Shown piece by piece: positions 35,155 through 44,646 of a stretch of DNA of 64,000 nt (its first letter is position 1; each line of letters begins with the position of its first letter). This stretch comes from Eubacterium sp. MSJ-13. Its GTDB lineage: Bacteria; Bacillota; Clostridia; Lachnospirales; Lachnospiraceae. The notes beneath the pieces are model-generated. The model was not told the origin of the DNA. It did not search any database and worked only from the letters and a program-made list of their open reading frames with translations. Where the stretch lies: contig NZ_JAHLQE010000106.1 in the NCBI RefSeq assembly GCF_018918235.1, forward strand, positions 1 through 64,000, written 5' to 3'. Position numbers and translations under genes: made by a program.

Positions 35155-36480
35155 TCAATCTAAAATTTCACCTATAAGATCATATTCGTCTGACCTTGTT
35201 ATCTCAACCTTAACAAAATCACCCGAATCAAGATTGTAATCTGATTGAATGAAAACATATCCGTCAACATCTGGAGCATCCATGTATGTTCTAGCAATAT
35301 ACACTCCTTCGTCCGGAAGCCTTCCCTCTATCATTACTTCGTATATTTCTCCCACTCTTGAATTGCTCTTATCAAAGGCAATATCCTGCTGAATCTGCAT
35401 TATCTCATCACGTCTTGCCTCTTTGATTTCTTCATCTATCTGATCTTCCATCTCAGCCGCCGGCGTGTCTTCCTCTCTCGAATAAGTAAATACACCGAGT
35501 CTGTCAAACTCCATTTTTTTAACAAACTCTTTTACCTGTTCAAAGTCCTCCGCTGTCTCACCCGGAAATCCCGTTATAAGAGTTGTCCTAAGTGCAATAT
35601 CAGGAATCTCTTTTCTAAGTTTTGAAACAGTCTGCTCTATCTGTTCTCTGTTCGTCCATCTTCCCATTCTTCTAAGCACATCATCCGATCCATGCTGTAT
35701 AGGCATATCAAGATAGTGGCATACTTTTGGAAGATTTTTTATCGCAGCTATAAGCTCATCGGTGATCTCCTCAGGATAGCAGTACAATATTCTTATCCAT
35801 TTAAGTTCCTCTATCTTTGACAACTCCTCAAGAAGCTTTGGCAAACTCTTTTCGCCGTATATGTCCTTACCGTAAAGGGTAGTTTCCTGTGCGACAAGTA
35901 TAAGTTCCTTCGCTCCGTTTGCCACCAAATGTTTAGCCTGTGCGATAAGATTATCCATAGGAACACTTCTGTAATGACCTCTGACCTTTGGGATCACACA
36001 GTAAGTACAACACTTGTCACATCCCTCCGCAATCTTTAAGTACGCATAGTAGCCTCCCGACATACTGTCCCTGTCAGTAAGCGGTGTCGGAAGGTAATCA
36101 ATATCCTTTAAAGATTCTAAGACTCCCTTTCCACCCAGAGCCTCATTTATCTTTTCCGATAAGTCCTCATATCCCATCGTGCCGACAATAAGATCGACCT
36201 CAGGAATATCCTCCTTAATCTCATTGTGGTATCTCTGTGCAAGGCAGCCTGCCGCAACCAGAAGTTTGCATCTGCCCTCCTTATAACCACCCATCTCGAT
36301 AAGTGTATTGATGCTCTCCTCCTTTGCATCACCTATAAAGCAACAGGTATTTACAACTATAACATCCGCATCTTCTATATCATCCGTAAGAACAAATCCG
36401 TTTTTTCTAAGAGATGTAATCATCATCTCACTGTCCACAAGGTTCTTATCACAGCCAAGCGACACAAAATATATATTCAC
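35155..36480 (-). CDS. rimO: Ribosomal protein S12 methylthiotransferase RimO
   Basis: RimO adds a methylthio group to an aspartate of ribosomal protein S12. The 441-residue radical-SAM protein has three N-terminal cluster cysteines (FVSLGCDKN at 10, VNTCCFIG, AAGCLAQRY), then the radical-SAM motif C-x3-C-x2-C (CDKCCTYC at ~154), and a C-terminal TRAM domain. The start SLGCDKN separates RimO from MiaB, which has FGCQMN. The start codon is GTG with AAGAGGAAG upstream. Both RimO and MiaB are encoded in this window. Confidence 0.95.
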   Translation of the reverse strand: MNIYFVSLGCDKNLVDSEMMITSLRKNGFVLTDDIEDADVIVVNTCCFIGDAKEESINTLIEMGGYKEGRCKLLVAAGCLAQRYHNEIKEDIPEVDLIVGTMGYEDLSEKINEALGGKGVLESLKDIDYLPTPLTDRDSMSGGYYAYLKIAEGCDKCCTYCVIPKVRGHYRSVPMDNLIAQAKHLVANGAKELILVAQETTLYGKDIYGEKSLPKLLEELSKIEELKWIRILYCYPEEITDELIAAIKNLPKVCHYLDMPIQHGSDDVLRRMGRWTNREQIEQTVSKLRKEIPDIALRTTLITGFPGETAEDFEQVKEFVKKMEFDRLGVFTYSREEDTPAAEMEDQIDEEIKEARRDEIMQIQQDIAFDKSNSRVGEIYEVMIEGRLPDEGVYIARTYMDAPDVDGYVFIQSDYNLDSGDFVKVEITRSDEYDLIGEILD

Positions 36481-36500
36481 AATCTTCCTCTTTTCTATAG

Positions 36501-37340
36501 TTATTTTTCAACTGAACTTACACAGTTATGCATAAGCATTGCGATAGTCATCGGACCTACTCCGCCTGGAACAGGTGTTATCGCACCTGCCTTTGACTCT
36601 ACATCTGCATAATCAACATCACCACAGAGTTTTCCATTCTCATCTCTATCCATTCCGACATCAATAACAACAGCACCCTCTTTGATATAATCAGCAGTTA
36701 CGAATTTTGTCTTACCTATCGCAACGATAAGTATATCCGCACGCCTTGTAACTTCTTTTAAATCTTTTGTATGTGAATGGCAGATAGTAACAGTTCCATT
36801 CTCCCTGAGTAAAAGCATAGCCATAGGCTTTCCTACGATATTACTTCTTCCTATTATAACACACTCTTTACCGTCAATCTCTATATCAGAACGCTTCAAG
36901 AGCTGGATGATACCGGCAGGAGTACATGACACAAAACCTTTCTGCCCTATACTCAGTCTTCCGACACTCTCAGGATGGAAACCGTCAACATCCTTTTCAG
37001 GGGCAATAGTCTTGATAACCTTATCCTCATCAATATGTTTAGGCAGCGGAAGCTGTACCAAAATCCCGTTTACCGAATCATCTTTATTTAATTTTTCAAC
37101 AAGCTCAAGAAGTTCAGCTTCCGTAGTCTCCTCAGGAAGTTCGTACGCAAGCGATCTTATACCAACATAGGCACAAGCCTTTTTCTTATTTCCAACATAA
37201 ACAGTTGAAGCCGGATTATTTCCAACCTGAATAACCGCAAGAGTGACCTCAACACCCTTTTCTTTAAGAGCAGCCACTCTCTCCTTAAGTTCATCCTTAA
37301 TTTCCTGTGAAATCTTCTTACCATCAATTATCTTTGCCAT
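36501..37340 (-). CDS. folD: Bifunctional methylene-THF dehydrogenase/cyclohydrolase
   Basis: FolD interconverts 5,10-methylene-, methenyl- and 10-formyl-tetrahydrofolate. The ~279-residue protein has the catalytic lysine region [14 protein letters not shown], then [38 protein letters not shown] and the ending [14 protein letters not shown]. The start at 37340 (MAKIIDGK) follows AAAGGAAAC; eight more codons upstream have no better site. It precedes rimO by 20 bases. Confidence 0.95.
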   Translation of the reverse strand: MAKIIDGKKISQEIKDELKERVAALKEKGVEVTLAVIQVGNNPASTVYVGNKKKACAYVGIRSLAYELPEETTEAELLELVEKLNKDDSVNGILVQLPLPKHIDEDKVIKTIAPEKDVDGFHPESVGRLSIGQKGFVSCTPAGIIQLLKRSDIEIDGKECVIIGRSNIVGKPMAMLLLRENGTVTICHSHTKDLKEVTRRADILIVAIGKTKFVTADYIKEGAVVIDVGMDRDENGKLCGDVDYADVESKAGAITPVPGGVGPMTIAMLMHNCVSSVEK

Positions 37341-37378
37341 ATTATGTCGTTTCCTTTCTGTCATTTATCTTTACATGA

Positions 37379-37430
37379 TGTCAGGCGGATATTTTCAATC
37401 CGCTCTGCTACCTGTCTGATAGTGTTAAAC
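37379..37430 (+). repeat. Structured intergenic repeat, copy 5 (mini form)
   Basis: This mini copy overlaps the stop codon of the TGS-kinase gene (37425-37427). TCAG (37381-37384) pairs with CTGA near 37417, where copy 4 has TCAA with TTGA, a compensatory change. The inner hairpin GCGGAT...ATCCGC is kept. It ends GATAGTGTTAAAC. It separates the TGS-kinase gene from folD. Confidence 0.75.
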
Positions 37431-39077
37431 ATTAAATACACTTCCACCCACAAATTCACGCATAAGCGAATTTTTAGGTATTCCCTCGCTGCTTATCGTA
37501 AGGAAGTAATCGAGGAATTTAAGCAGTCTTTTTGCTTCTATATATTCAGGAGCATCCTTTGGTATTCCAAACAGTATCGCCTCGGCATACGGTTTTAATA
37601 CTGCAAGTTCATATATAAGAGCTGAGTTAAACATAACATCTGCTTCTTCCTGAAATGGGAATATATACTTATCCTCGCCTCTCCTTACCGAAGGCCACAT
37701 CGAGATAGTCTTTGCCGCCGATGAACCTCTTGTTCTCGCATCTCTTACCATTCGTCTTATAAGCCTTCCATCTGTTGTCGAGATTCTGTTGTGCTCATCA
37801 ATATTTAACTGTGTGAGTGCACTTATATATATCTTAAACTTACTTTCCTTTGGCAGTGAATAAGAAAGTTTATCATTTAAACCATGAATACCCTCAAGCA
37901 CAAGGATATCATCTTTTCCAAGTTTTAAGAAGTCACCTTTGTATTCCCTCTGTCCCGTAAGGAAGTTAAACACAGGCATCTGAACAGTTTCTCCGGATAA
38001 AAGCCCTGTCATGTCCTTATTAAACTGCTCCACATCTATAGCTTCAAGACATTCAAAATCATAATTTCCATTCTCATCTATCGGCGTATCTTCCCTGTTC
38101 TTGAAATAATTGTCAAGTGATATAGGATGCGGCGTTATGCCAAATGTCCTAAGCTGAATGGATAATCTGTGTGAGAATGAAGTCTTTCCCGATGATGACG
38201 GTCCTGCTATCATAACAAATTTTTTGCTGGCATCCTCAGCTATCTTTTCTGCTATCTGTGCAATCTTCTTTTCCTGTAACGCTTCCTGCACAAGTATGAG
38301 ATTTGATGCTCCGCCGTTTGCGATAACCTCATTTAATGCCCCGACAGTGCTTACATTCACCATCTTTCCCCAGTTTCCAGCTTCCTGAAGCGTTTTAAAC
38401 AATTTAGGACTCGGAACATGGTTCTTCACTTCTGTAGGTGTATTTTTGTTTGGCATATTTACCATAAATCCTTTGTCATATTTTTCTATGGTAAAATATT
38501 TAAGTATTCCGGTGCTTGAAGGCATATAGCCATAATAGTAATCCTCAAATCCGTCAAGAGAATATATATTTGCCGTTGACACTCTCCTGTATTCAAAAAG
38601 TTTCTTTTTGTCATACATCTTATGCTTTTCAAAAAGCTCCTTTGCCTCCTGCGTGCTGACTATACGTTTTTCAAAAAGAATGTCCTTATTGACAAGCTCA
38701 TGCATTTTTTCTTCGACTTTTTCAAGAAGCTCATCCGTTATATCAATACCCTCTGCTTCACAGTAACAACTGTCGCCTATCATATATTTTATAAAAACAT
38801 TTTTAAGTGGCATCCCTTCACATACCGAATAAAAAGCATTTAACATTAGAAGATTTACACCTCTGACATATGTTTTATGACCACTTGGAGCAGAAACATC
38901 CACAAATTCAATCTCACCGTCAGATTTTATCCTCTTATTTAATTCAATAAGTTTTGCACCTTCTTTTGCAAGAATTATGTCATATTTATAACTATCCTTA
39001 AAATCCTTTGCCACCTCTCTATATGTAGTTCCATTCTGATATTCTTTTACTTCGCCACACACTGTCAGCTTAATCAT
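37425..39077 (-). CDS. TGS-domain nucleoside (uridine) kinase-like protein
   Basis: This ~550-residue protein joins a TGS/threonyl-tRNA-synthetase-like N-terminus to a uridine-kinase-like C-terminus. The first ~60 residues are a TGS-type domain, followed to ~270 by a region like the ThrRS second domain. The kinase part has a P-loop at ~293 (IAGPSSSGKTSFSHRL), then ISLDNYF, VLEGIHGLND and DGRLIRRMVRDARTRG. Such fusions are common in clostridia; the true substrate is not known. The start at 39077 follows GGGG; a GTG lies nine bases earlier. The last codon overlaps repeat copy 5. Confidence 0.87.
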   Translation of the reverse strand: MIKLTVCGEVKEYQNGTTYREVAKDFKDSYKYDIILAKEGAKLIELNKRIKSDGEIEFVDVSAPSGHKTYVRGVNLLMLNAFYSVCEGMPLKNVFIKYMIGDSCYCEAEGIDITDELLEKVEEKMHELVNKDILFEKRIVSTQEAKELFEKHKMYDKKKLFEYRRVSTANIYSLDGFEDYYYGYMPSSTGILKYFTIEKYDKGFMVNMPNKNTPTEVKNHVPSPKLFKTLQEAGNWGKMVNVSTVGALNEVIANGGASNLILVQEALQEKKIAQIAEKIAEDASKKFVMIAGPSSSGKTSFSHRLSIQLRTFGITPHPISLDNYFKNREDTPIDENGNYDFECLEAIDVEQFNKDMTGLLSGETVQMPVFNFLTGQREYKGDFLKLGKDDILVLEGIHGLNDKLSYSLPKESKFKIYISALTQLNIDEHNRISTTDGRLIRRMVRDARTRGSSAAKTISMWPSVRRGEDKYIFPFQEEADVMFNSALIYELAVLKPYAEAILFGIPKDAPEYIEAKRLLKFLDYFLTISSEGIPKNSLMREFVGGSVFNV

Positions 39078-39108
39078 TCTGATCACCCCGCTTACGATAA
39101 ATGTTATT

Positions 39109-39882
39109 TTACTGCATCCTCAATATTGTCTTTCTCAATAAATCATATTCAGCAGATATCTTTTGTTTACTTATTTCTTCTTCTGACATACCACTTTTTT
39201 TAAGTGAGGCAACTACTTTCTCCATGCGCTTTTTCTCTTTATCCAAAAACTCAGAAAGAACAGCATCTTTTTTATCTATAAGATATTTGCCATAAACATA
39301 ATCTGCTTCATCATATATCTCATTGTATACTTTAATATTTCTGTCTTTTAACCTGCTCTTTTCACCTTTATCTTCCTGCTTAAGAGAATCTGGTATGTCT
39401 TTTCTGACTGCTCTTATGACGACATAATATTTTCCCATGTCATAAACCATTTTCTCAATATCAATAAAAAATCCAAGTTCATGCAGACATTTTCTTACAA
39501 GATATATCTCAGACTGTGGAGATAAAACAAGTTCACTTACACTGCATGTCTTTTCCTTTTCTCTTACCAGAATATCTCTCATCAGTGCGCCACCAATACC
39601 ACTTATAAGTACAGTATCAGCCTCACCTGTTTCAAGTTTATCAAGGCCATTTGACAATCTTGTTTCTATCTTGTCCTCAAATCCGGCCTCTTTTATGTGA
39701 ATTTTAGCTTTTTCTAAAGGTCCTTTATTTATATCCATGGCAATCCCGCATTTTGCCATTTCATTTTCAACCAGCCATATAGAAGTAAAACCATGATCAC
39801 ATCCTATGTCGGCAACAGTTCCGCCCGAACCGACACACGACGCCACTGTTTCAAGTCTTTTTGAAAGCTTTATCTTACTCAA
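39109..39882 (-). CDS. trmK: tRNA (adenine-22-N1)-methyltransferase, TrmK-like
   Basis: This 257-residue SAM-dependent enzyme is expected to methylate A22 in tRNA. It begins with [26 protein letters not shown], the typical TrmK/YqfN start and SAM loop, then [28 protein letters not shown] and [14 protein letters not shown]. The start codon is TTG and overlaps the end of rpoD by eight bases, with AAAGGA upstream inside rpoD. The rpoD-trmK pairing is widespread in Firmicutes. Confidence 0.92.
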   Translation of the reverse strand: MSKIKLSKRLETVASCVGSGGTVADIGCDHGFTSIWLVENEMAKCGIAMDINKGPLEKAKIHIKEAGFEDKIETRLSNGLDKLETGEADTVLISGIGGALMRDILVREKEKTCSVSELVLSPQSEIYLVRKCLHELGFFIDIEKMVYDMGKYYVVIRAVRKDIPDSLKQEDKGEKSRLKDRNIKVYNEIYDEADYVYGKYLIDKKDAVLSEFLDKEKKRMEKVVASLKKSGMSEEEISKQKISAEYDLLRKTILRMQ

Positions 39883-41077
39883 GATAATCCTTTAATTTAC
39901 GGCTGCGGCTTGGATGTCTTAATTTTCTAAGTGCTTTTGCTTCTATCTGGCGTATACGTTCTCTTGTTACCTTAAATTCTTTTCCTACTTCCTCAAGTGT
40001 TCTCGCCCTGCCATCTTCAAGACCAAAACGAAGTTTGAGAACTTTCTGCTCTCTCTCAGTAAGAGTTCCAAGAACCTCATCAAGCTGTTCCCTTAAAAGT
40101 GTAAAGGCTGCTGCCTCCGCCGGTACAGGCACATTGTCATCCTGGATAAAGTCACCAAGGTGGCTGTCCTCCTCCTCACCTATAGGTGTCTCAAGTGAAA
40201 CAGGTTCAAGCGATATTTTCTGGATTTCTCTTACTCTGTCAACAGGCATGTTCATCTGCTTTGCAATCTCCTCTGGCTGTGGCTCTCTTCCAAGTTCCTG
40301 TAAAAGCTGTCTCTGAACTCTTACATATTTGTTTATCGTCTCAACCATGTGAACCGGAATACGGATTGTTCTGGCCTGATCTGCGATAGCCCTTGTTATA
40401 GCTTGGCGTATCCACCATGTAGCATAAGTGCTGAACTTATATCCTTTTTTATAATCAAATTTTTCAACTGCCTTTATAAGTCCGAGGTTACCCTCCTGAA
40501 TAAGATCAAGGAATAACATACCTCTTCCGACATAACGCTTCGCAATGCTTACAACAAGTCTTAAATTTGCCTCTGCGAGCTTCTTCTTCGCCTCAATATC
40601 ACCATTTTCCATACGCTGTGCAAGTTCAACCTCTTCATCCGCTGAAAGAAGAGGAACTTTTCCTATTTCCTTTAAATACATACGGACAGGATCATCAATA
40701 CTTACACCATCAGGCACTGAAAGGTCGATATTTTCAATTTCATCCTCGTCAGGAACTTCTCCACTCTCCTCAAGTTCAAGAATAAGTGCATCATCATCAG
40801 CATCATCCTTATCATCTGAAATCCTCAGTACATCAACACCACTTGCCTCGAGCAGATCTATAACCTTTTCTGTCTTTTCCTCATCTAATTGAATGTCCGC
40901 AAGAAAGTTGTTGATCTCGCCAAGCTCAAGAACATTCTTTTTGCTTTTTGCAAGTTCTTTAAGAGCAATAAGTCTTTCATGAAATTTCTTTTTTTCTTCC
41001 TCGATATTTCTTTCTTCTGCTTTCTTTGATGCAGATCTTTTTCCTGTACTCTTAGCCGGTTTCTTCTCTGTAGCCAT
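39875..41077 (-). CDS. rpoD: Primary sigma factor RpoD (SigA)
   Basis: This is the housekeeping sigma factor that directs RNA polymerase to promoters. The 400-residue protein has a charged Lys/Glu-rich start and region 1.1-like acidic segment, then region 1.2 ([25 protein letters not shown]), region 2 ([20 protein letters not shown]), region 3, and region 4.2 ([19 protein letters not shown]). The length is typical of Firmicutes SigA. AAAGGATGG precedes the ATG. It sits between dnaG and trmK, the classic macromolecular synthesis cluster. Confidence 0.98.
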   Translation of the reverse strand: MATEKKPAKSTGKRSASKKAEERNIEEEKKKFHERLIALKELAKSKKNVLELGEINNFLADIQLDEEKTEKVIDLLEASGVDVLRISDDKDDADDDALILELEESGEVPDEDEIENIDLSVPDGVSIDDPVRMYLKEIGKVPLLSADEEVELAQRMENGDIEAKKKLAEANLRLVVSIAKRYVGRGMLFLDLIQEGNLGLIKAVEKFDYKKGYKFSTYATWWIRQAITRAIADQARTIRIPVHMVETINKYVRVQRQLLQELGREPQPEEIAKQMNMPVDRVREIQKISLEPVSLETPIGEEEDSHLGDFIQDDNVPVPAEAAAFTLLREQLDEVLGTLTEREQKVLKLRFGLEDGRARTLEEVGKEFKVTRERIRQIEAKALRKLRHPSRSRKLKDYLE

Positions 41078-41184
41078 ATCGTTCCATCCTTTCTTTTATG
41101 TAACAAACCTCATCATTTTTTGTATAGTAATGTTACCAGACATACCATAAGTGTAATCAGTAACTTAATGACTTCGTTTATACT

Positions 41185-42966
41185 CTAACCATCTTTTAGA
41201 GAAATATGCATTTTTTCTCTGTTCTGAAGTTTATTTTTTTCAATCATCAGTGTTTGAAGATTGTTTATATCTGTCATATTTTTTAACTTTTTGTCAATGC
41301 TGTATTCCTTAATTTTATATACAAGCTCATTCAACGCTTTTTCTTTATCAGTTATATTCATCTTAACTTTAAAAGTCGTCTGAAAAATATCAGCCACTAC
41401 CTTCTGATCATCTGCTTCCTCAAAATGATTTATTATCCTCGCCGGAATAACCTCACCATTTTCAAACTGCTCATACAATAAAGCTGCCGCCTTCTTATAG
41501 GGTTCTTCCTCAAAATCATCTTTACTTATCACTTTACTTATATCCTTAAACAGTTCAGGAGCATCTATGAGCCATGAAAGCAGTAATTTGTAAGAATGTT
41601 CTATACCTTTCTCTCTGGTTTTATCAGTGTTGTTTCTATAGGCATTATTTTTGATATTTGAACCTGCACTCATACCTGATATTTTATTTGCATTCTTTAT
41701 AACAAGTCCACGAAGGTCATCTTTTTTGATCGAATACTTTGCCGATAAAGTTTCTATATAATTGTCTCTTTGAACTTTATCTTCAAAAACAAGCAGCTTT
41801 CTTGCCATCTCATGATCAAATCTTGTTTTCTGTTCAGGGTCACTTATATCATAACTTTTTCTAAGCACCTCTATCTCAAATAAAAAAGCATTCTGGGCTT
41901 CATCCATCCTCTTCTCAAATTCATCACTTCCAAGTCCTTTTATAAATTCATCAGGATCTTTATACGGCTCCATATGTATTACCCTGGCATTTATCCCCGC
42001 TTCCCTTAGCATAGGAATAGCCCTTAATGCCGCTTTCACTCCAGCCTCATCGCTGTCGTATGTAAGAAGCACTTCATCTGTATATCTCTTAAGAATAACA
42101 GCCTGCTCTGATGTAAATGCAGTTCCAAGTGATGCGACCGCATTTGTAAATCCCGCCTGATGCATCGCTATAACATCCATGTAGCCTTCACACAGTATTA
42201 TGTTCTTCTTTTTTCCAAGTTTGGCATAATTCAACCCAAAAAGATTCCTGCTTTTATTAAACAGCTTTGTTTCTGGAGAATTAAGATATTTAGGCTTCGC
42301 ATCACCCATAACTCTGCCACCAAAACCTATGACTCTGTTATTCACATCCATTATCGGAAACATAACCCTGTTCCAGAATTTATCGTAAACACCACGCTCG
42401 TCCATCTTAAAAAGCCCTGTCTCTTTAAGTATCTGGTCAGAATACCCCTGACTTTTCAAATACTGATAAAGTTCACTGCCTCCCTGTCCTGCATAACCAA
42501 GCCCAAAGTGTCTTATCGTTTCCTCTGACAACCCTCTTGACAAAAAATATTCATATCCGCTTTTTCCTGCCGGTGATTTAAGTTTCGCATAATAATACGA
42601 TGCGGCTTTAGCATTTATCTGAACAAGTTCTGTCCTAAGATTTTTTTCTCTTTTCATCTCAGGTGACAATTCACTTTTTGAAAGAGTTATACCCGCCTGT
42701 TCGGCAAGAAACTCCATAGCTTCAGGAAATGTATAATTCTCATATTCCATGATAAATGTTATAACACTGCCGGCAACTCCACAGCCAAAGCATTTGTACA
42801 TCTGTCTTGCCGGATTAACATTAAATGACGGCGATTTTTCGCTATGAAACGGACACAGTCCAACATAACTGCTTCCGGTACGCTTTAAATTGACATAGCG
42901 GCCTATTATCTGGACGATATCACTTCTGGAACGTACTTCTTCGATTTGTTCTTCTGTGTAATACAT
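41185..42966 (-). CDS. dnaG: DNA primase
   Basis: DnaG makes RNA primers for DNA replication. The ~593-residue protein has an N-terminal CHC2 zinc finger (CPFHSEKSPSF and YKCFGCG), the RNA polymerase core with the TOPRIM domain (ILCEGYMDVIAMHQAG, ASLGTAFT, TYDSDEAG), and a C-terminal helicase-binding region. I placed the start at 42966 (MYYTEEQIEEV) because GGGAGG lies upstream and family members start just before this. A long dyad (42992-43050) lies in the leader. Confidence 0.95.
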   Translation of the reverse strand: MYYTEEQIEEVRSRSDIVQIIGRYVNLKRTGSSYVGLCPFHSEKSPSFNVNPARQMYKCFGCGVAGSVITFIMEYENYTFPEAMEFLAEQAGITLSKSELSPEMKREKNLRTELVQINAKAASYYYAKLKSPAGKSGYEYFLSRGLSEETIRHFGLGYAGQGGSELYQYLKSQGYSDQILKETGLFKMDERGVYDKFWNRVMFPIMDVNNRVIGFGGRVMGDAKPKYLNSPETKLFNKSRNLFGLNYAKLGKKKNIILCEGYMDVIAMHQAGFTNAVASLGTAFTSEQAVILKRYTDEVLLTYDSDEAGVKAALRAIPMLREAGINARVIHMEPYKDPDEFIKGLGSDEFEKRMDEAQNAFLFEIEVLRKSYDISDPEQKTRFDHEMARKLLVFEDKVQRDNYIETLSAKYSIKKDDLRGLVIKNANKISGMSAGSNIKNNAYRNNTDKTREKGIEHSYKLLLSWLIDAPELFKDISKVISKDDFEEEPYKKAAALLYEQFENGEVIPARIINHFEEADDQKVVADIFQTTFKVKMNITDKEKALNELVYKIKEYSIDKKLKNMTDINNLQTLMIEKNKLQNREKMHISLKDG

Positions 42967-42991
42967 AGCCTTCAAACCTCCCATCAAATAA

Positions 42992-43050
42992 ATAACTAAC
43001 ATATAAGTATCAAGCATTTTAAACACTTAAAAACCCTCTATGTTAGTTAT
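42992..43050. promoter_or_regulatory. 11-bp inverted repeat upstream of dnaG
   Basis: ATAACTAACAT (42992-43002) and ATGTTAGTTAT (43040-43050) are exact reverse complements 37 bases apart. They lie 26 to 84 bases upstream of the dnaG start. They could pair in a leader RNA or be two operator half-sites. No promoter could be placed with certainty. Confidence 0.45.
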
Positions 43051-43127
43051 TCGACACAAAATTTCTATTTCCTTTTTTATTTTAATAATTTTTTCAACCG
43101 TTAAATCCATAAACTCTGGTTAAAAAC

Positions 43128-44594
43128 TCAGACCATTTCCCCTATATAATAGAAGCCTTTGCTCTCACAAAGTTTTACAGGTACGATACTTCCGATAAGA
43201 GAACTATCCCCTTTAAAGTGAATAAGATAATTCTTGCTTGTCCTTCCTGTCACAAGTGAAGCATCATGGTCATTTATCTCCTCCACAAGAACATCCTGAA
43301 CTTTTCCAACATCCTCAGATGCCTTCTTTGCCGCTATCTCCTGAACTTTTGTGAGAAGCCTGTCAAATCTCTCCTTCACCTGAGCCTCATCTATCTGTTC
43401 TTCCATAGCCGCTGCCGGAGTACCTGTTCTCTTGCTGTATATAAATGTAAATGCACTGTCGTACTGAACCTTCTGAACAACATCCATAGTTTCCTCAAAA
43501 TCTTCTTCTGTTTCACCCGGAAATCCCACTATTATATCAGTTGAAAGAGCAATATCAGGAACGGCCTTTCTTATCTTCTCAACAAGTTTAAGATATCCTT
43601 CCTTAGTATAATGTCTGTTCATCTTCTGCAAAAGCCTGTCACTTCCCGACTGAAGTGGAAGATGCATCTGTTTGCAGACTTTCTTTGATTCGCCAAGATA
43701 TTCGATAAGCTCATCAGAAAGATCTTTCGGGTGGGAAGTCATAAATCTTATCCTCTCAAGACCATCTATTTTCTCAACCCTTCTTAAAAGTTCAGTGAAA
43801 GAAATAGGATTTTCAAGATTCTTTCCATATGAATTAACATTCTGTCCCAAAAGCATAACCTCGACAACGCCGTCTTTTACAAGACATTCTATCTCGGCTA
43901 TTATATCCTCAGGCTCTCTGCTCCTTTCTCTTCCTCTCACATAAGGCACTATACAGTAACTACAGAAATTGTTGCAGCCAAACATTATATTTACGCCGCT
44001 CTTAAAATGATATTTTCTCTCAACCGGAAGTTCCTCGACTATCTCTGTCGTATCTTTCCATACATCTATTATCATTTTCTTTGATCCTGCCCTGTCAAGC
44101 ACTTTCATTGAAAGAAGTTCAGCAAATTTAAATATATTGTGTGTTCCAAATATAATATCAACATTTCTGTAACTCTTCTTTATCTTCTCAACAACGCTCT
44201 CCTCCTGCATCATACAGCCGCAGAGCATAGTTATCATCTCAGGATTCTTATTTTTATATTTCTTTAACTGGCCAAGTCGTCCATATACTTTGAGATTTGC
44301 ATTCTCTCTTACAGTGCATGTGTTAAAGATGACAAGATCCGCATCTTCATCCTCCACAACTTTATATCCTATCGTCATCAGGATTCCTATGATCTTTTCA
44401 GAATCCCTCGCATTCATCTGACAGCCAAATGTATTTACGCAGCATGTAAGTTCCCTGCCTTTTTCAATCTTTTTTTCATCCATCCAGTGCTGCATCTTTT
44501 TGATAAAATAATACTGTCTTTCCGGTTCTTCCTGTGGCGGCGGCAATGTAATATCAATATTTTTTATTTCTTCTTTTATTGTATCATAATTCAT
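43128..44594 (-). CDS. miaB: tRNA-2-methylthio-N6-dimethylallyladenosine synthase MiaB
   Basis: MiaB adds a methylthio group to i6A37 in tRNAs that read U-starting codons. The 488-residue radical-SAM protein has N-terminal cluster cysteines (VNTFGCQMNARDSE, FNTCTVREN, LCGCMMQ), the radical-SAM site (FGCNNFCSYCIVPYVRGRE), and a C-terminal TRAM domain. A ~50-residue N-terminal extension (EEPERQYYFIKKMQHWMD) is typical of clostridial MiaB. GAGG precedes the start. A miaA partner is not in the window. Confidence 0.95.
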   Translation of the reverse strand: MNYDTIKEEIKNIDITLPPPQEEPERQYYFIKKMQHWMDEKKIEKGRELTCCVNTFGCQMNARDSEKIIGILMTIGYKVVEDEDADLVIFNTCTVRENANLKVYGRLGQLKKYKNKNPEMITMLCGCMMQEESVVEKIKKSYRNVDIIFGTHNIFKFAELLSMKVLDRAGSKKMIIDVWKDTTEIVEELPVERKYHFKSGVNIMFGCNNFCSYCIVPYVRGRERSREPEDIIAEIECLVKDGVVEVMLLGQNVNSYGKNLENPISFTELLRRVEKIDGLERIRFMTSHPKDLSDELIEYLGESKKVCKQMHLPLQSGSDRLLQKMNRHYTKEGYLKLVEKIRKAVPDIALSTDIIVGFPGETEEDFEETMDVVQKVQYDSAFTFIYSKRTGTPAAAMEEQIDEAQVKERFDRLLTKVQEIAAKKASEDVGKVQDVLVEEINDHDASLVTGRTSKNYLIHFKGDSSLIGSIVPVKLCESKGFYYIGEMV

Positions 44595-44646
44595 CTGTCG
44601 TTTACCTCAGCTTTCATTTTTGATTTATCCATATGATTTTTATTTT

